The notes: a model not told the origin generated them from the letters alone. A stretch of DNA of 64,000 nt from Hymenobacter sublimis (GCF_023101345.1 NZ_CP095848.1:867501-931500), one strand, 5' to 3'. Numbered from the stretch's first letter, positions 52,268 to 60,890 are shown. Made by a program: numbers and translations.

Positions 52268-53848
52268 ATGGCAAATATTTTCGCCAAAAAACCGCTGGCT
52301 GTGCTCTTGGGCGAAGCCAATTCATCCGGGCACGGCGCACTAAAGCGCACGCTGGGGGCGGGTAACCTTGTGGCCTTGGGCGTAGGCGCCATTATTGGGG
52401 CGGGCCTGTTTGTGCGCACGGCCAACGCCGCCGCCCAGGCCTCGGGCCCCGGCGTGACGCTGGCCTTCATTCTGGCGGCGTTCGGCTGCGTGTTTGCTGG
52501 TTTGTGCTACGCCGAGTTTGCGGCCATGATTCCAATTGCCGGCTCGGCCTACACCTACGCCTACACTACCATGGGCGAGTTTGTGGCCTGGGTTATTGGC
52601 TGGGCCTTGGTTATGGAATACGCCCTGGGTGCCGCTACCGTGAGTATCGCCTGGAGCGAGTACCTGAACAAGCTGCTGGAGGTCTTTGGCACCAGTATAC
52701 CGTACAGTTTAAGCCACTCACCTTTTGAGCACGCCGTGGTAAACGGTGTAACGCAGCACGGCATTATCAACCTGCCGGCCCTGCTTATTATTGTGGCCCT
52801 GAGCCTGTTGTTGGTGAAAGGTACCCAGGAATCGGCCCTGTTCAATGCCGTTGTGGTGGTGCTCAAGACCCTCATCGTGCTGGTATTCATTGCCGTAGGC
52901 TGGCAGTTCGTCAACTCGGCCAACCACACGCCCTACCTGATTCCGGCTGATGCCGTGGTGAAAAATGCAGCCGGCGAAGTGGTGCGTACCTACGAGGGCT
53001 GGAATAAGCACGGCCTGGGCGGCGTACTAGGCGGCGCGGGCATTGTGTTCTTTGCCTTTATCGGTTTCGATGCTGTAAGCACGGCGGCGCAAGAGGCTAA
53101 AAACCCCAAACGCGACATGCCCATCGGCATCCTGGGCTCCTTGGGCATCTGCACTATCCTGTACATCCTGTTCGGTCACGTGCTGACCGGCGTGGCCAAC
53201 TGGCGCGAATTTGCTGACCCAGCTGTGGGCGGCGAGGCATCCGTGGCCTACGCCATCCGGGCCCACATGCCCGGCTACTCCTGGCTGGCTACGGCCGTTA
53301 CCATTGGTATTCTGCTGGGCTTCACGTCGGTAATGCTGGTAATGCTCATGGGCCAGAGCCGGGTGTTCTTCTCCATGGCTAAGGATGGCCTCATGCCGAA
53401 AGCCTTCTCGGTGTTGCATCCCAAGTTCAACACCCCCTACAAGTCTAACCTGATGCTGATGGTGTTCGTGGGTCTGTTCGCGGCCTTCGTGCCCGGTTCC
53501 CTGGCCGGCGACCTGACCTCCTTCGGGACCCTACTGGCCTTTGTGCTGGTAAGCATCGGAGTGTGGGTAATGCGCCGTTCCGATCCGTCGCAGCCCCGTC
53601 CGTTCCGTGCCCCGCTGTCCTCGCCCAGCTTCCCGCTGGTGCCCGTCATGGGCGCGCTGGTGTGCTCGGCCCTGATTATTGGCTTGGATTCGTTTACCCT
53701 GAAAGTAGCTATGGGCTGGATGCTGCTTGGCTTTATCGTCTACTTTATCTACGGTAAGAGAAACTCCAAGCTGCAGCAAGGCATCGTGGTAGTGCCCACC
53801 GAAATGGAGGAGCAAGCCTTTATTGAGCCTGATCCTAAGAATGCCTAA
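52268..53848 (+). CDS. APC-family cationic amino-acid permease
   Basis: This 526-residue membrane protein has about 12-14 helices. The first helix has the APC motif GVGAIIGAGLFVRT (about 37-50) and SGPGVTLAFILAAFGCVFAGL follows. FFAFIGFDAVSTAAQEAKNP is the conserved helix-6/loop region of the CAT/YfnA subgroup that transports basic or neutral amino acids. A final pair of extra helices matches the 14-TM CAT type. Import from the medium is likely. A strong terminator follows the gene; a second one sits in its leader. Confidence 0.93.
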   Translation: MANIFAKKPLAVLLGEANSSGHGALKRTLGAGNLVALGVGAIIGAGLFVRTANAAAQASGPGVTLAFILAAFGCVFAGLCYAEFAAMIPIAGSAYTYAYTTMGEFVAWVIGWALVMEYALGAATVSIAWSEYLNKLLEVFGTSIPYSLSHSPFEHAVVNGVTQHGIINLPALLIIVALSLLLVKGTQESALFNAVVVVLKTLIVLVFIAVGWQFVNSANHTPYLIPADAVVKNAAGEVVRTYEGWNKHGLGGVLGGAGIVFFAFIGFDAVSTAAQEAKNPKRDMPIGILGSLGICTILYILFGHVLTGVANWREFADPAVGGEASVAYAIRAHMPGYSWLATAVTIGILLGFTSVMLVMLMGQSRVFFSMAKDGLMPKAFSVLHPKFNTPYKSNLMLMVFVGLFAAFVPGSLAGDLTSFGTLLAFVLVSIGVWVMRRSDPSQPRPFRAPLSSPSFPLVPVMGALVCSALIIGLDSFTLKVAMGWMLLGFIVYFIYGKRNSKLQQGIVVVPTEMEEQAFIEPDPKNA

Positions 53849-53867
53849 AGTGCATTAGCTCACAACA

Positions 53868-53903
53868 AAAAAAGCCCCACCGATAATTCGGTGGGGCTTT
53901 TTT
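53868..53903. terminator. Strong bidirectional terminator after the permease
   Basis: AAAAAAGCCCCACCGA (53868-53883) and its exact reverse complement (53888-53903) form a 16-bp stem with loop TAAT and a T-run, 20 bases after the stop. Confidence 0.93.
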
Positions 53904-53972
53904 GTTCCGGAAGGAGTTAAAACTATACCAGATGCTGTCATCTAAAGCGGGTAGAAAGCAAGTAGAAAGACC

Positions 53973-54062
53973 GTCATAGCGTAGCGAGGCATCTCGCGTG
54001 CTGACGTTGGAATGGTACTTCAACGATTTGAGCGAGATGCTTCGGCTGCGCCTCTGCATGAC
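53973..54062. repeat. GTCAT-family palindrome, CATCTCGCGTGC subtype
   Basis: The left arm GTCATAGCGTAGCGAGGC... (from 53973) pairs with GAGCGAGATGCTTCGGCTGCGCC... to 54062. The loop has ACGTTGG and CAACG, as in the copy at 10781-10928. It is one of two elements in this 326-base gap, the other starting 25 bases later. Confidence 0.8.
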
Positions 54063-54086
54063 AAATTTCAAACACGCTCGAACACA

Positions 54087-54169
54087 CGTGTCATTCCGAG
54101 CAGAGCGAGGAATCTGGGTTTACCGCTAGAAGGCCAACCCAGATTCCTCGCTTCGTTCGGAATGACACG
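54087..54169. repeat. GTCAT-family palindrome, GGAATCTGGG subtype
   Basis: Left arm 54087-54120 and right arm 54136-54169 (34 nt) are reverse complements with two mismatches. They begin CGTGTCATTCCGAGCAGAGC. The loop is 15 bases. It ends directly before the DUF2945 gene. Confidence 0.9.
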
Positions 54170-54174
54170 GCCTG

Positions 54175-54384
54175 CTACTTTGCCGGTTTTACCTCGCTTT
54201 GGAGCTTGAGCACCTTGTCGCCATTTTCTTGCACGATGAGAAAAGCGGGGTTGTCCGGGGTGCCGTGGCGGGTGATTTCGGCGCCTTGCAGCTTCTTCGT
54301 GACGGACTCTTTGTGGGTCTCCTCAATTTTGCCGGTAGCGGTGCCCGTGCCGTATTTCCAGGTTACTTGGGTGCCTTTGCGCAT
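54175..54384 (-). CDS. DUF2945 (HVA1-family Tudor-like) protein
   Basis: The gene encodes 69 residues. MRKGTQVTWKYGTGTATGKI and the repeated TxKxxGxEIxRxGTPDNPAF-type block (LQGAEITRHGTPDNPAF, then ILIVQENGDKVLKL as LIVQENGDKVLKL) match DUF2945, small Tudor/SH3-like proteins of unknown role that can bind proteins or nucleic acids. The short length is normal for the family. The stop lies five bases from a palindromic repeat, which could form its terminator. Confidence 0.88.
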   Translation of the reverse strand: MRKGTQVTWKYGTGTATGKIEETHKESVTKKLQGAEITRHGTPDNPAFLIVQENGDKVLKLQSEVKPAK

Positions 54385-54570
54385 AAGATGGTGGATTTGT
54401 CGGGTTTTGGTGCGTAGTTAGGTCGTCATTCAGGCATACTGTCGCGGTGCAACTCTGGTTGCTCCAGGTGCTTCTTTCCTAGCCCATCAGCGAGCAAGCC
54501 GCGGCCGCACTTGATGGACCATTACCTCACACGCTTTCATTTCCTCCTATTCCACCTACTTCTACTACCC

Positions 54571-57500
54571 ATGCACATTGATCTTCGCCGGCTGGGGCTA
54601 GCCGGCGGGCTCGTGGCCGGCAGCCTCTCGGCGACCCAGGCCCAGCAGCCCGCTACCTTCCCGCGCAACGGCGTCTACGACCAGCGCCCGGGCGTCTACG
54701 CCTTCACGCACGCCACTATTTTCACCGATTACAAAACCCGCCTTCAAGATGCTACCCTGCTCATTCGGGACGGGAAAGTAGAAGCCGTGGGTACCAAGGT
54801 GAAAATCCCGGCCGGGGCCGTGGTCCAGGACCTAAAGGGTCGCTTCATCTACCCCGGTTTCGTGGATTTGTACGCTTCCTACGGGGTGCCCGAGGTGAAA
54901 GCCCCCGAGCGCCAGGGCCGCCGTGCCGGCCCCCAGATAGAAAGCACCAAAGCCGGAGCCTACGACTGGAACCAAGCTGTGCACCCCGAAGTAAACGCCG
55001 CCGAGCTGTTCAAAGTCAACGCCGACCAGGCCGACGCCTACCGCCGCCTGGGCTTCGGGGCGGTGCTCACCCACCAGCCCGACGGCATAGTGCGAGGCAC
55101 GGCCGCGTTGGTGAGCCTGAACACTACCCGCCGCGAAAGTGAGGTGCTGCTCCAGGACCGTGCCGCCGCTACTTTCAGCTTCGACAAGGGCAGTAGCACC
55201 CAGGACTACCCCTCGTCCCTGATGGGTAGTATTGCCCTGCTGCGCCAGAGCTACCTCGATGCGGACTGGAACCAGCGCAACCCCGCCCGCGAGCAAAACC
55301 TCTCGCTGCGGGCCCTGAATCAGCAGCGCAGTCTGCCGGCCATTTTTGAGGTGCGCGACAAGCTCAACGCCCTGCGGGCCGATAAGCTCGGCGACGAGTT
55401 TGGGGTGCAGTACATCATCAAAGGCCGCGGCGACGAATACCAGCGCGTAAATGACCTCAAGGCCACCAAGGCCCCGCTCATCCTGACCCTGAACTTCCCC
55501 GACGCCTACCAGGTAGACGACGTGTACGACGCCGCGCGCGTAAGCCTGCAGGAGCTGAAGCACTGGGAAATGGCGCCCGCCAACGCGGCTATGCTGGCCA
55601 AGGCCGGCGTGCCCTTCGCTTTTTCCGCTGCCGACCTCAAGGACAAAAAGAAGTTTCTGCCCAACCTGCGCAAAGCCGTGCAGTACGGCCTCTCGGAGGA
55701 GCAGGCCCTGCAGGCCCTCACGGCTACCCCCGCCGCGCTGGTAAAGGTGCAGGATAGGGTAGGGGCCCTGCGCCCTGGCATGGAAGCCAACTTCCTGGTG
55801 TGCTCGGGCCGCCTGCTCGCCGATGATAACGTGCTGCTGGACAACTGGGTGCAGGGCGAGCGGTACCAGCTCAGCACCATCCCGGCGGATTACCGCGGCG
55901 TGTACTCCCTACAAGTGGGCACGCAGCCGGAAATGAAGCTGCTGCTGGCCGGCAAGCCCGAAGCGCCCGAACTGAAAATTGCCAAAGCCCCCGGCGACAC
56001 GGTGAAAGGCTCTCTGAGTGTGAATGGGGAACTGGCTACCCTCGTCTTCAATCCCACGCCCAAAACCAAAGGCAGCGGAGCCATCCGCCTCAGCGGCTAC
56101 TACACCGCCGAGAGCCGCACCTTCCAGGGCGACGGCCAGCTCCCGGACGCTACCAGCGTGAAGTGGACGGCCCGCCGCCTGGAAGAAGCCAGCCGTGCCG
56201 CCCGCCGCGACTCCGTGAAGGCGCCCGTGCCGCCCCAGTTGGGCCAGGTGCAGTATCCCTTCGTGGCTTATGGCCGCGCGGAAGTGCCCGCCCAGCAAAC
56301 CGTTCTGATTAAAAACACTACCGTGTGGACTAGCGAGGCGGCCGGCAAGCTCGAAAACACCGATGTGCTGCTGCAAAACGGCAAAATCACGAAGATTGGC
56401 CGCAACCTCTCCGTGCCCAGCGAAGGCCGCAGCATTGATGGCACCGGCAAGCACCTCACGCCCGGCATTATCGATGAGCACTCCCACATTGCCATTTCCG
56501 AGGGCGTGAATGAAGGCACCCAGTCGGTAACGTCCGAGGTGCGGATCAGTGACGTGGTGGACCCCGAGGACGTGGACGTGTACCGCGACCTGGCCGGTGG
56601 GGTAGTGGCGGCTCAGCTCCTACACGGCTCGGCCAACCCGATTGGGGGGCAGTCGGCCCTGATTAAGATGCGCTGGGGCATGACGCCGGAGCAAATGAAA
56701 ATTGCCGGCGCACCGGGCTTTATCAAGTTTGCTCTCGGCGAGAACGTCAAGCAAAGTAACTGGGGCGAGCTGAACGTGGTGCGCTTCCCGCAAACCCGCA
56801 TGGGTACCGAGCAGGTGTTCGTGGATGCCTTTACCCGCGCCAAGGAGTACGAGCAGGAGTGGAAGGCCTGGAACAAGCTCAGCAAAGGCAAGCAGAAGAA
56901 GGGCGAGGCCCCGCGCCGCGACCTAGAGCTGGAGGCCCTAGTAGAAATCCTGAACCGCCAGCGCTTCATCACTTGCCACAGCTACGTGCAGTCCGAAATC
57001 AACATGCTCATGAACGTGTCGGACCGCATGGGCTTCCCGGTGAATACCTTCACCCACATCCTGGAAGGCTACAAAGTGGCCGACAAGATGAAGCAGCGCA
57101 ACATCAACGCCAGCACTTTCTCCGACTGGTGGGCCTACAAAAACGAAGTGCGCGACGCCATTCCCTACAACGCCGGCATCATGCACGACGTGGGCCTGAA
57201 CGTGGCCATTAACTCTGACGACGCCGAAATGAGCCGCCGCCTCAACCAGGAAGCGGCCAAAATGGTGAAGTATAGTAACCTCTCTGAGGAAGAGGCCCTG
57301 AAGCTGGTGACCATCAACCCGGCCAAAATGCTGCACCTAGACCAGAACATGGGCAGCATCAAGGAGGGCAAGGACGCCGACGTAGTGCTCTGGACCGATA
57401 ACCCCCTGAGCGTGTACGCCCGCGCTGAGCGCACCTTCGTGGATGGCCGCGAGCTGTTCAGCCTGGAAACCGACCAGCAGCTACGCCAGCAGATGCAGCA

Positions 57501-57633
57501 GGAGCGCCTGCGCATCGTCCAGAAAATGCTGGACGCCAAGAAAGGCGGCGCCGCTACCCAGCTACCCACCGCCAAGCCCAACAAGCACTACCACTGCGAC
57601 ACCATGGGTGAGGAAAAAGAACTGGACCAGTAA
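54571..57633 (+). CDS. Large secreted protein with two amidohydrolase modules, the first degenerate
   Basis: From ATG 54571 the product has 1,020 residues; its signal peptide is MHIDLRRLGLAGGLVAGSLS ending ATQAQ. Module 1 (about 40-470) has YPGFVDLYASYG where active amidohydrolases have VDxHxH, so it lacks the metal site. Module 2 (about 590-1000) keeps PGIIDEHSHIAIS (His636, His638), CHSYVQSE, NTFTHILEGYK and INSDDAEMSR, a full set of metal ligands. It is related to imidazolonepropionase-type hydrolases and periplasmic peptidases of this superfamily; substrate unknown. The downstream 434-residue gene encodes a similar inactive copy. Confidence 0.9.
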   Translation: MHIDLRRLGLAGGLVAGSLSATQAQQPATFPRNGVYDQRPGVYAFTHATIFTDYKTRLQDATLLIRDGKVEAVGTKVKIPAGAVVQDLKGRFIYPGFVDLYASYGVPEVKAPERQGRRAGPQIESTKAGAYDWNQAVHPEVNAAELFKVNADQADAYRRLGFGAVLTHQPDGIVRGTAALVSLNTTRRESEVLLQDRAAATFSFDKGSSTQDYPSSLMGSIALLRQSYLDADWNQRNPAREQNLSLRALNQQRSLPAIFEVRDKLNALRADKLGDEFGVQYIIKGRGDEYQRVNDLKATKAPLILTLNFPDAYQVDDVYDAARVSLQELKHWEMAPANAAMLAKAGVPFAFSAADLKDKKKFLPNLRKAVQYGLSEEQALQALTATPAALVKVQDRVGALRPGMEANFLVCSGRLLADDNVLLDNWVQGERYQLSTIPADYRGVYSLQVGTQPEMKLLLAGKPEAPELKIAKAPGDTVKGSLSVNGELATLVFNPTPKTKGSGAIRLSGYYTAESRTFQGDGQLPDATSVKWTARRLEEASRAARRDSVKAPVPPQLGQVQYPFVAYGRAEVPAQQTVLIKNTTVWTSEAAGKLENTDVLLQNGKITKIGRNLSVPSEGRSIDGTGKHLTPGIIDEHSHIAISEGVNEGTQSVTSEVRISDVVDPEDVDVYRDLAGGVVAAQLLHGSANPIGGQSALIKMRWGMTPEQMKIAGAPGFIKFALGENVKQSNWGELNVVRFPQTRMGTEQVFVDAFTRAKEYEQEWKAWNKLSKGKQKKGEAPRRDLELEALVEILNRQRFITCHSYVQSEINMLMNVSDRMGFPVNTFTHILEGYKVADKMKQRNINASTFSDWWAYKNEVRDAIPYNAGIMHDVGLNVAINSDDAEMSRRLNQEAAKMVKYSNLSEEEALKLVTINPAKMLHLDQNMGSIKEGKDADVVLWTDNPLSVYARAERTFVDGRELFSLETDQQLRQQMQQERLRIVQKMLDAKKGGAATQLPTAKPNKHYHCDTMGEEKELDQ

Positions 57634-57654
57634 AAAACGAATTGCCTAACGTGT

Positions 57655-57793
57655 GCCTCACCCCTAGCCCCTCTCCAGGTGGAGAGGAGCACTAGCTTCT
57701 AACTAGAGCCTCTTGCCCCTTCTAGAAAAGGCTAGCTCTAAAAAGCTAAAAACTAGTTCCCCTCTCCACCCGGAGAGGGGCTAGGGGTGAGGC
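57655..57793. repeat. 22-bp perfect inverted repeat flanking short hairpins
   Basis: Left arm 57655-57676 and right arm 57772-57793 (CCTCACCCCTAGCCCCTCTC type) are exact reverse complements over 22 bases, spacer 95. Each arm also starts an inner hairpin (CTCTCCAGGTGGAGAG and CTCTCCACCCGGAGAG). The element fills nearly all of the space between the two amidohydrolase genes. It is unlike the GTCAT family. Confidence 0.9.
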
Positions 57794-57814
57794 TCCCATC
57801 AGAACATCAACTCC

Positions 57815-59119
57815 ATGAAACATATACTTCTTTCCCTGGCGCTGCTAACAGCTACCCCCGCGCTGGCGCAGGTACCGGCCCCCGCGCCGGCCCAAAGCAA
57901 GCCGGTACTGCTGCTCGGTGGCACCCTGCACGTGGGCAACGGCACGTTAGTACCCGATGCTGCCGTGGCCTTTGATAAAGGCCGCATTACCTACGCCGGC
58001 GCCCAGGGTAGTTTCAGCCAGGACCGCGCCGCTTACGAGGTTATCGACGTGAAAGGCCAGCAGATTTACCCCGGCCTGATTCTGCCTAACTCCACCCTGG
58101 GTCTCACGGAAGTAGAGGCCATTCGCGCTACGGTGGATGAGCGGGAGGTAGGCGAGTTCAACCCCAACGTGCGCAGCCTCATTGCCTATAACACCGACTC
58201 CGATATTCTGCCGACGGTGCGTACCAACGGGGTGTTACTGGCGCAAGTAACGCCCCGCGGCGGCATCCTTTCGGGCCAGAGCAGCGTGGTGCAGCTGGAC
58301 GCCTGGAACTGGCAAGACGCCCAGGTAAAGGCCGATGACGGGCTGCACCTGAACTGGCCGGTAATGATTATCAAAACCAATCCCAACGACGACGCCCAGG
58401 TGCTGGAGCGCCGCGAAAAAGCCCGGCAGGAGCAATTGCGCCAACTGGAAAGCCTACTCACCGAGGCCAGCGCCTACCGCCAGCAGCCTGCCGGCCGCAA
58501 AGAAAACCTGCGCCTAACGTCCTTGGCCGGCCTCTTCGACGGCTCCAAAACCTTGTTCATTCACGCCGACTATGGCAAGGAGCTAATAGAAGCAGTGCGC
58601 TTTGCCAAGCGGCTGGGCGTGCAGAAGGTAACGGTAGTAGGCGCCCGCGACGCCTGGATGATGCTCGACTTTCTCAAGCAGAACAACGTAGCGGTGGTGT
58701 TGTCCCGCATCCATGCCCTACCCCGCCGCGAGGGCGACGACTACGACCAGCCCTACCGCCTGCCTAGCCTGCTCCAGCAAGCCGGTATTCGGTATTGCCT
58801 TGATTATGAGGGCTCCCAGGAAACCTCCGGGTCCCGGAACCTGGCCTTCATTGCGGGTACTGCCGCCGGCTACGGCCTCACGAAAGAACAAGCTCTGGAG
58901 GCCATTACCCTGAGCCCGGCCCGCATCCTGGGCATCGACAAAGACTTTGGCTCCCTGGAAGCGGGCAAGAGTGCTACCCTGCTCATCAGCCGCGGCGACC
59001 TGCTCGACATGCGCACCAACGACGTAACCCGCGCCTGGATTGACGGCCGCGCCTTCCGCCTCGATACCAAGCAAACCTACCTGCGCGACAAGTTCAAGGA
59101 CAAGTACGGGCTGAAATAG
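57815..59119 (+). CDS. Amidohydrolase-like secreted protein without metal site
   Basis: The 434-residue protein has a signal peptide (MKHILLSLALLTATPALAQV). It resembles module 1 of the preceding 1,020-residue protein: composite beta domain, IYPGLILPNSTLGLTEVEAI where the HxH motif should be, then GILSGQSSVVQLDAWNW, FIHADYGKELIEAVRFA and the C-terminal LSPARILGIDKDFGSLEAGK typical of amidohydrolases. Lack of HxH suggests a catalytically dead partner. It is likely a subunit or chaperone of the active enzyme encoded upstream; the two genes are 181 bases apart with a repeat between. Confidence 0.87.
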   Translation: MKHILLSLALLTATPALAQVPAPAPAQSKPVLLLGGTLHVGNGTLVPDAAVAFDKGRITYAGAQGSFSQDRAAYEVIDVKGQQIYPGLILPNSTLGLTEVEAIRATVDEREVGEFNPNVRSLIAYNTDSDILPTVRTNGVLLAQVTPRGGILSGQSSVVQLDAWNWQDAQVKADDGLHLNWPVMIIKTNPNDDAQVLERREKARQEQLRQLESLLTEASAYRQQPAGRKENLRLTSLAGLFDGSKTLFIHADYGKELIEAVRFAKRLGVQKVTVVGARDAWMMLDFLKQNNVAVVLSRIHALPRREGDDYDQPYRLPSLLQQAGIRYCLDYEGSQETSGSRNLAFIAGTAAGYGLTKEQALEAITLSPARILGIDKDFGSLEAGKSATLLISRGDLLDMRTNDVTRAWIDGRAFRLDTKQTYLRDKFKDKYGLK

Positions 59120-59140
59120 AGAGTAGTAGCTTCCTTGCCT

Positions 59141-59218
59141 AGCATGGCGCGGAGCGTAGTGGTTTTGCCTAAGTTGGCCGTAAGGCGGCTTGGGGGCCAG
59201 TATGCTCCGCGCTATGCT
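59141..59218. repeat. 18-nt-arm inverted repeat
   Basis: AGCATGGCGCGGAGCGTA (59141-59158) and TATGCTCCGCGCTATGCT (59201-59218) match with two mismatches, spacer 42. It lies just after the amidohydrolase-like gene and could act as a terminator or as a decayed repeat of a third type. Confidence 0.65.
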
Positions 59219-59361
59219 TATAAGCCGGTTTAGCGGCGTCAAACTATTATAATATATTCTTGTTCTTATATTGACGATCAAGGAGGATTATAGTATCTTT
59301 CTTTGTACCTCATGGGCCTTACCTCGCCCGAAAAAATACAGTGCACTGCCACTGTGCCGCT

Positions 59362-60033
59362 ATGCCTGAACCCCTACCTGCGGAAGAAACAATCTCACTT
59401 TTGCTGGTGGATGACCATCCGGTGGTGGTTGAAGGTATAAAAGGACTGCTCCGGCCCGAAACGGGCTTACAAGTGGTAGCGCAGGCGTACAGCGGAATCG
59501 AAGCACTAAGCATTCTGGCGGACCAGCACCCAACTATTCAAGTAGCCGTTCTGGATTTGAACATGCCCGAAATGTCGGGTATTGAGTTGGCGCGGGTTAT
59601 TCGCTCGCGCTGGCCCCATATTCGGGTGCTAATTCTGAGCATGTTCCACGACCACGCGACGGTAGCGGAAATGCTGGAAGCTGGCGGCTCGGGCTACGTG
59701 CTTAAAACTGCCAACCGCGCCGAATTAAGCGAAGCTATTCGCCAGGTAGCCCTGGGCCGCAGCTACTTCAGCCACGATGTAGCGGCTACCCTGCTCCAGA
59801 ACATGCACATTCCGGCGGCGCTGGAAGGCAGCCGCCCAGCCGAACTGACTGGCAGGGAGCGGGAAATTTTACAGCTAATTGCGCAGGAATATTCCAACCA
59901 GGCCATTGCCGAGGCCTTGTTTATCAGCGAGCGTACCGTGGAAACTCACCGGCGCAACCTGTTTACCAAAACCAATTCCAAGTCGGTGGTGGGGTTGATT
60001 CAGTACGCGCTGCGCCACAAGTTGATATCGTAA
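59362..60033 (+). CDS. NarL/FixJ-type response regulator
   Basis: From ATG 59362 the product has 223 residues (GTG 59341 would add seven). Receiver domain: DD at 17-18, phosphoacceptor Asp65 in VAVLDLNMPEMSG and Lys115 in GYVLKTA. The LuxR helix-turn-helix is at about 158-223 (LTGREREILQLIAQEYSNQ, then FISERTVETHRRNLFTK). It should bind DNA as a dimer after phosphorylation. No histidine kinase is encoded next to it in this window. An imperfect -7 box (TATCTTTC) lies upstream. Confidence 0.94.
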   Translation: MPEPLPAEETISLLLVDDHPVVVEGIKGLLRPETGLQVVAQAYSGIEALSILADQHPTIQVAVLDLNMPEMSGIELARVIRSRWPHIRVLILSMFHDHATVAEMLEAGGSGYVLKTANRAELSEAIRQVALGRSYFSHDVAATLLQNMHIPAALEGSRPAELTGREREILQLIAQEYSNQAIAEALFISERTVETHRRNLFTKTNSKSVVGLIQYALRHKLIS

Positions 60034-60514
60034 TATAGCGGCCAATACCGCGTAGGGGCAGGTAATGTGCAATAATCCTGTTAGGAGTATATAGGGATAT
60101 ATGCAGGTTTAATTGGACAACAAAAGCTAGCAAACGAGCGAAGATTTGGCGCAGGCTCACCGGCTAGTAAGCACAGTGGGGCTCAACCCGGATAACGAGG
60201 TAGGAAAGGCAGCTGTAAGTACGCGCAGTAGTTTCAAAAACGGCCTTCAAGCTGCTGTAATGTGTTTATTGAGCGTAAGAAGTGGTGATTGAGACTGGCA
60301 GTTTTCAATTAAAATATAGAACGGAAGAAGGCAGGCGAAATATCCGTACTAGTACGGAGGTAAAATCAGGGGTGCTACTGATTTACATTTTAAGGAGAAA
60401 AAATATACCTTAGCATCGTTCAATCAAATGATAATATGTTTATATTTGATCTGACAAAAAGCCGCCTTAACGCGCTTAAATGCAGTTTTTTCTCACTTAA
60501 CCACAGATTGACCC
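60034..60514. other. AT-rich gap between the response regulator and a small ORF
   Basis: These 481 bases have no gene and are AT-rich compared with the window. The right part contains a candidate promoter (60419-60448). The left part, just after the regulator, has no clear terminator. Poly-A and poly-T tracts are frequent. Confidence 0.6.
60419..60448 (+). promoter_or_regulatory. Candidate Bacteroidetes promoter
   Basis: TATATTTG (60441-60448) has the TAnnTTTG consensus, and TTC (60419-60421) sits at the 19-base spacing where TTG is expected. The distance to the small ORF start is about 65 bases. Confidence 0.5.
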
Positions 60515-60754
60515 GTGTCTAAACATCTAACTGCTAACGAAAAACAAGCCATGCCGTCCAAGATTCTCTCCTTTATCTGCCATGTGCCCGGGATGGCTCC
60601 CGGCGCTTACCCTGCCGTTCCTACCAGTTCTTCGGCAAGCCACAACCACAAGCCCGCGGAGCGCAAATCAGATACCAAGGCTGGGGGTGGGCACTTCACC
60701 GCCATCTACGAAAACGACCGGTTTGTTCGCTTCAAGTACATCAACAACAACTAG
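60515..60754 (+). CDS. Small hypothetical protein, 67-79 residues
   Basis: The reading frame starts at GTG 60515 (79 residues) or ATG 60551 (67 residues). The second gives MPSKILSFICHVPGMAPGAY. The C-terminal half is polar and basic with a late GHFTAIYENDRFVRFKYINNN. No domain is recognised. A promoter (60419-60448) and a strong terminator (60851-60890) frame it, giving independent support to the reading frame, although a non-coding small RNA would look alike. Confidence 0.55.
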   Translation: MSKHLTANEKQAMPSKILSFICHVPGMAPGAYPAVPTSSSASHNHKPAERKSDTKAGGGHFTAIYENDRFVRFKYINNN

Positions 60755-60850
60755 GCGGTTGTACCTACCGCCCCAGGCCCAAATAATCTAGCCTCTGCTG
60801 CCTGCCGTATATGACGCCAGCGGCAGAACCCTATCGCACAATTCCACACC

Positions 60851-60890
60851 AAAAGGCGCTGCTTTCCCGTTGAGGAGAGCAGCGCCTTTT
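60851..60890 (+). terminator. Rho-independent terminator
   Basis: AAAAGGCGCTGCT (60851-60863) and AGCAGCGCCTTTT (60878-60890) are perfect arms with a 14-nt loop, 97 bases after the small ORF. The A-rich left side makes it bidirectional. Confidence 0.88.
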
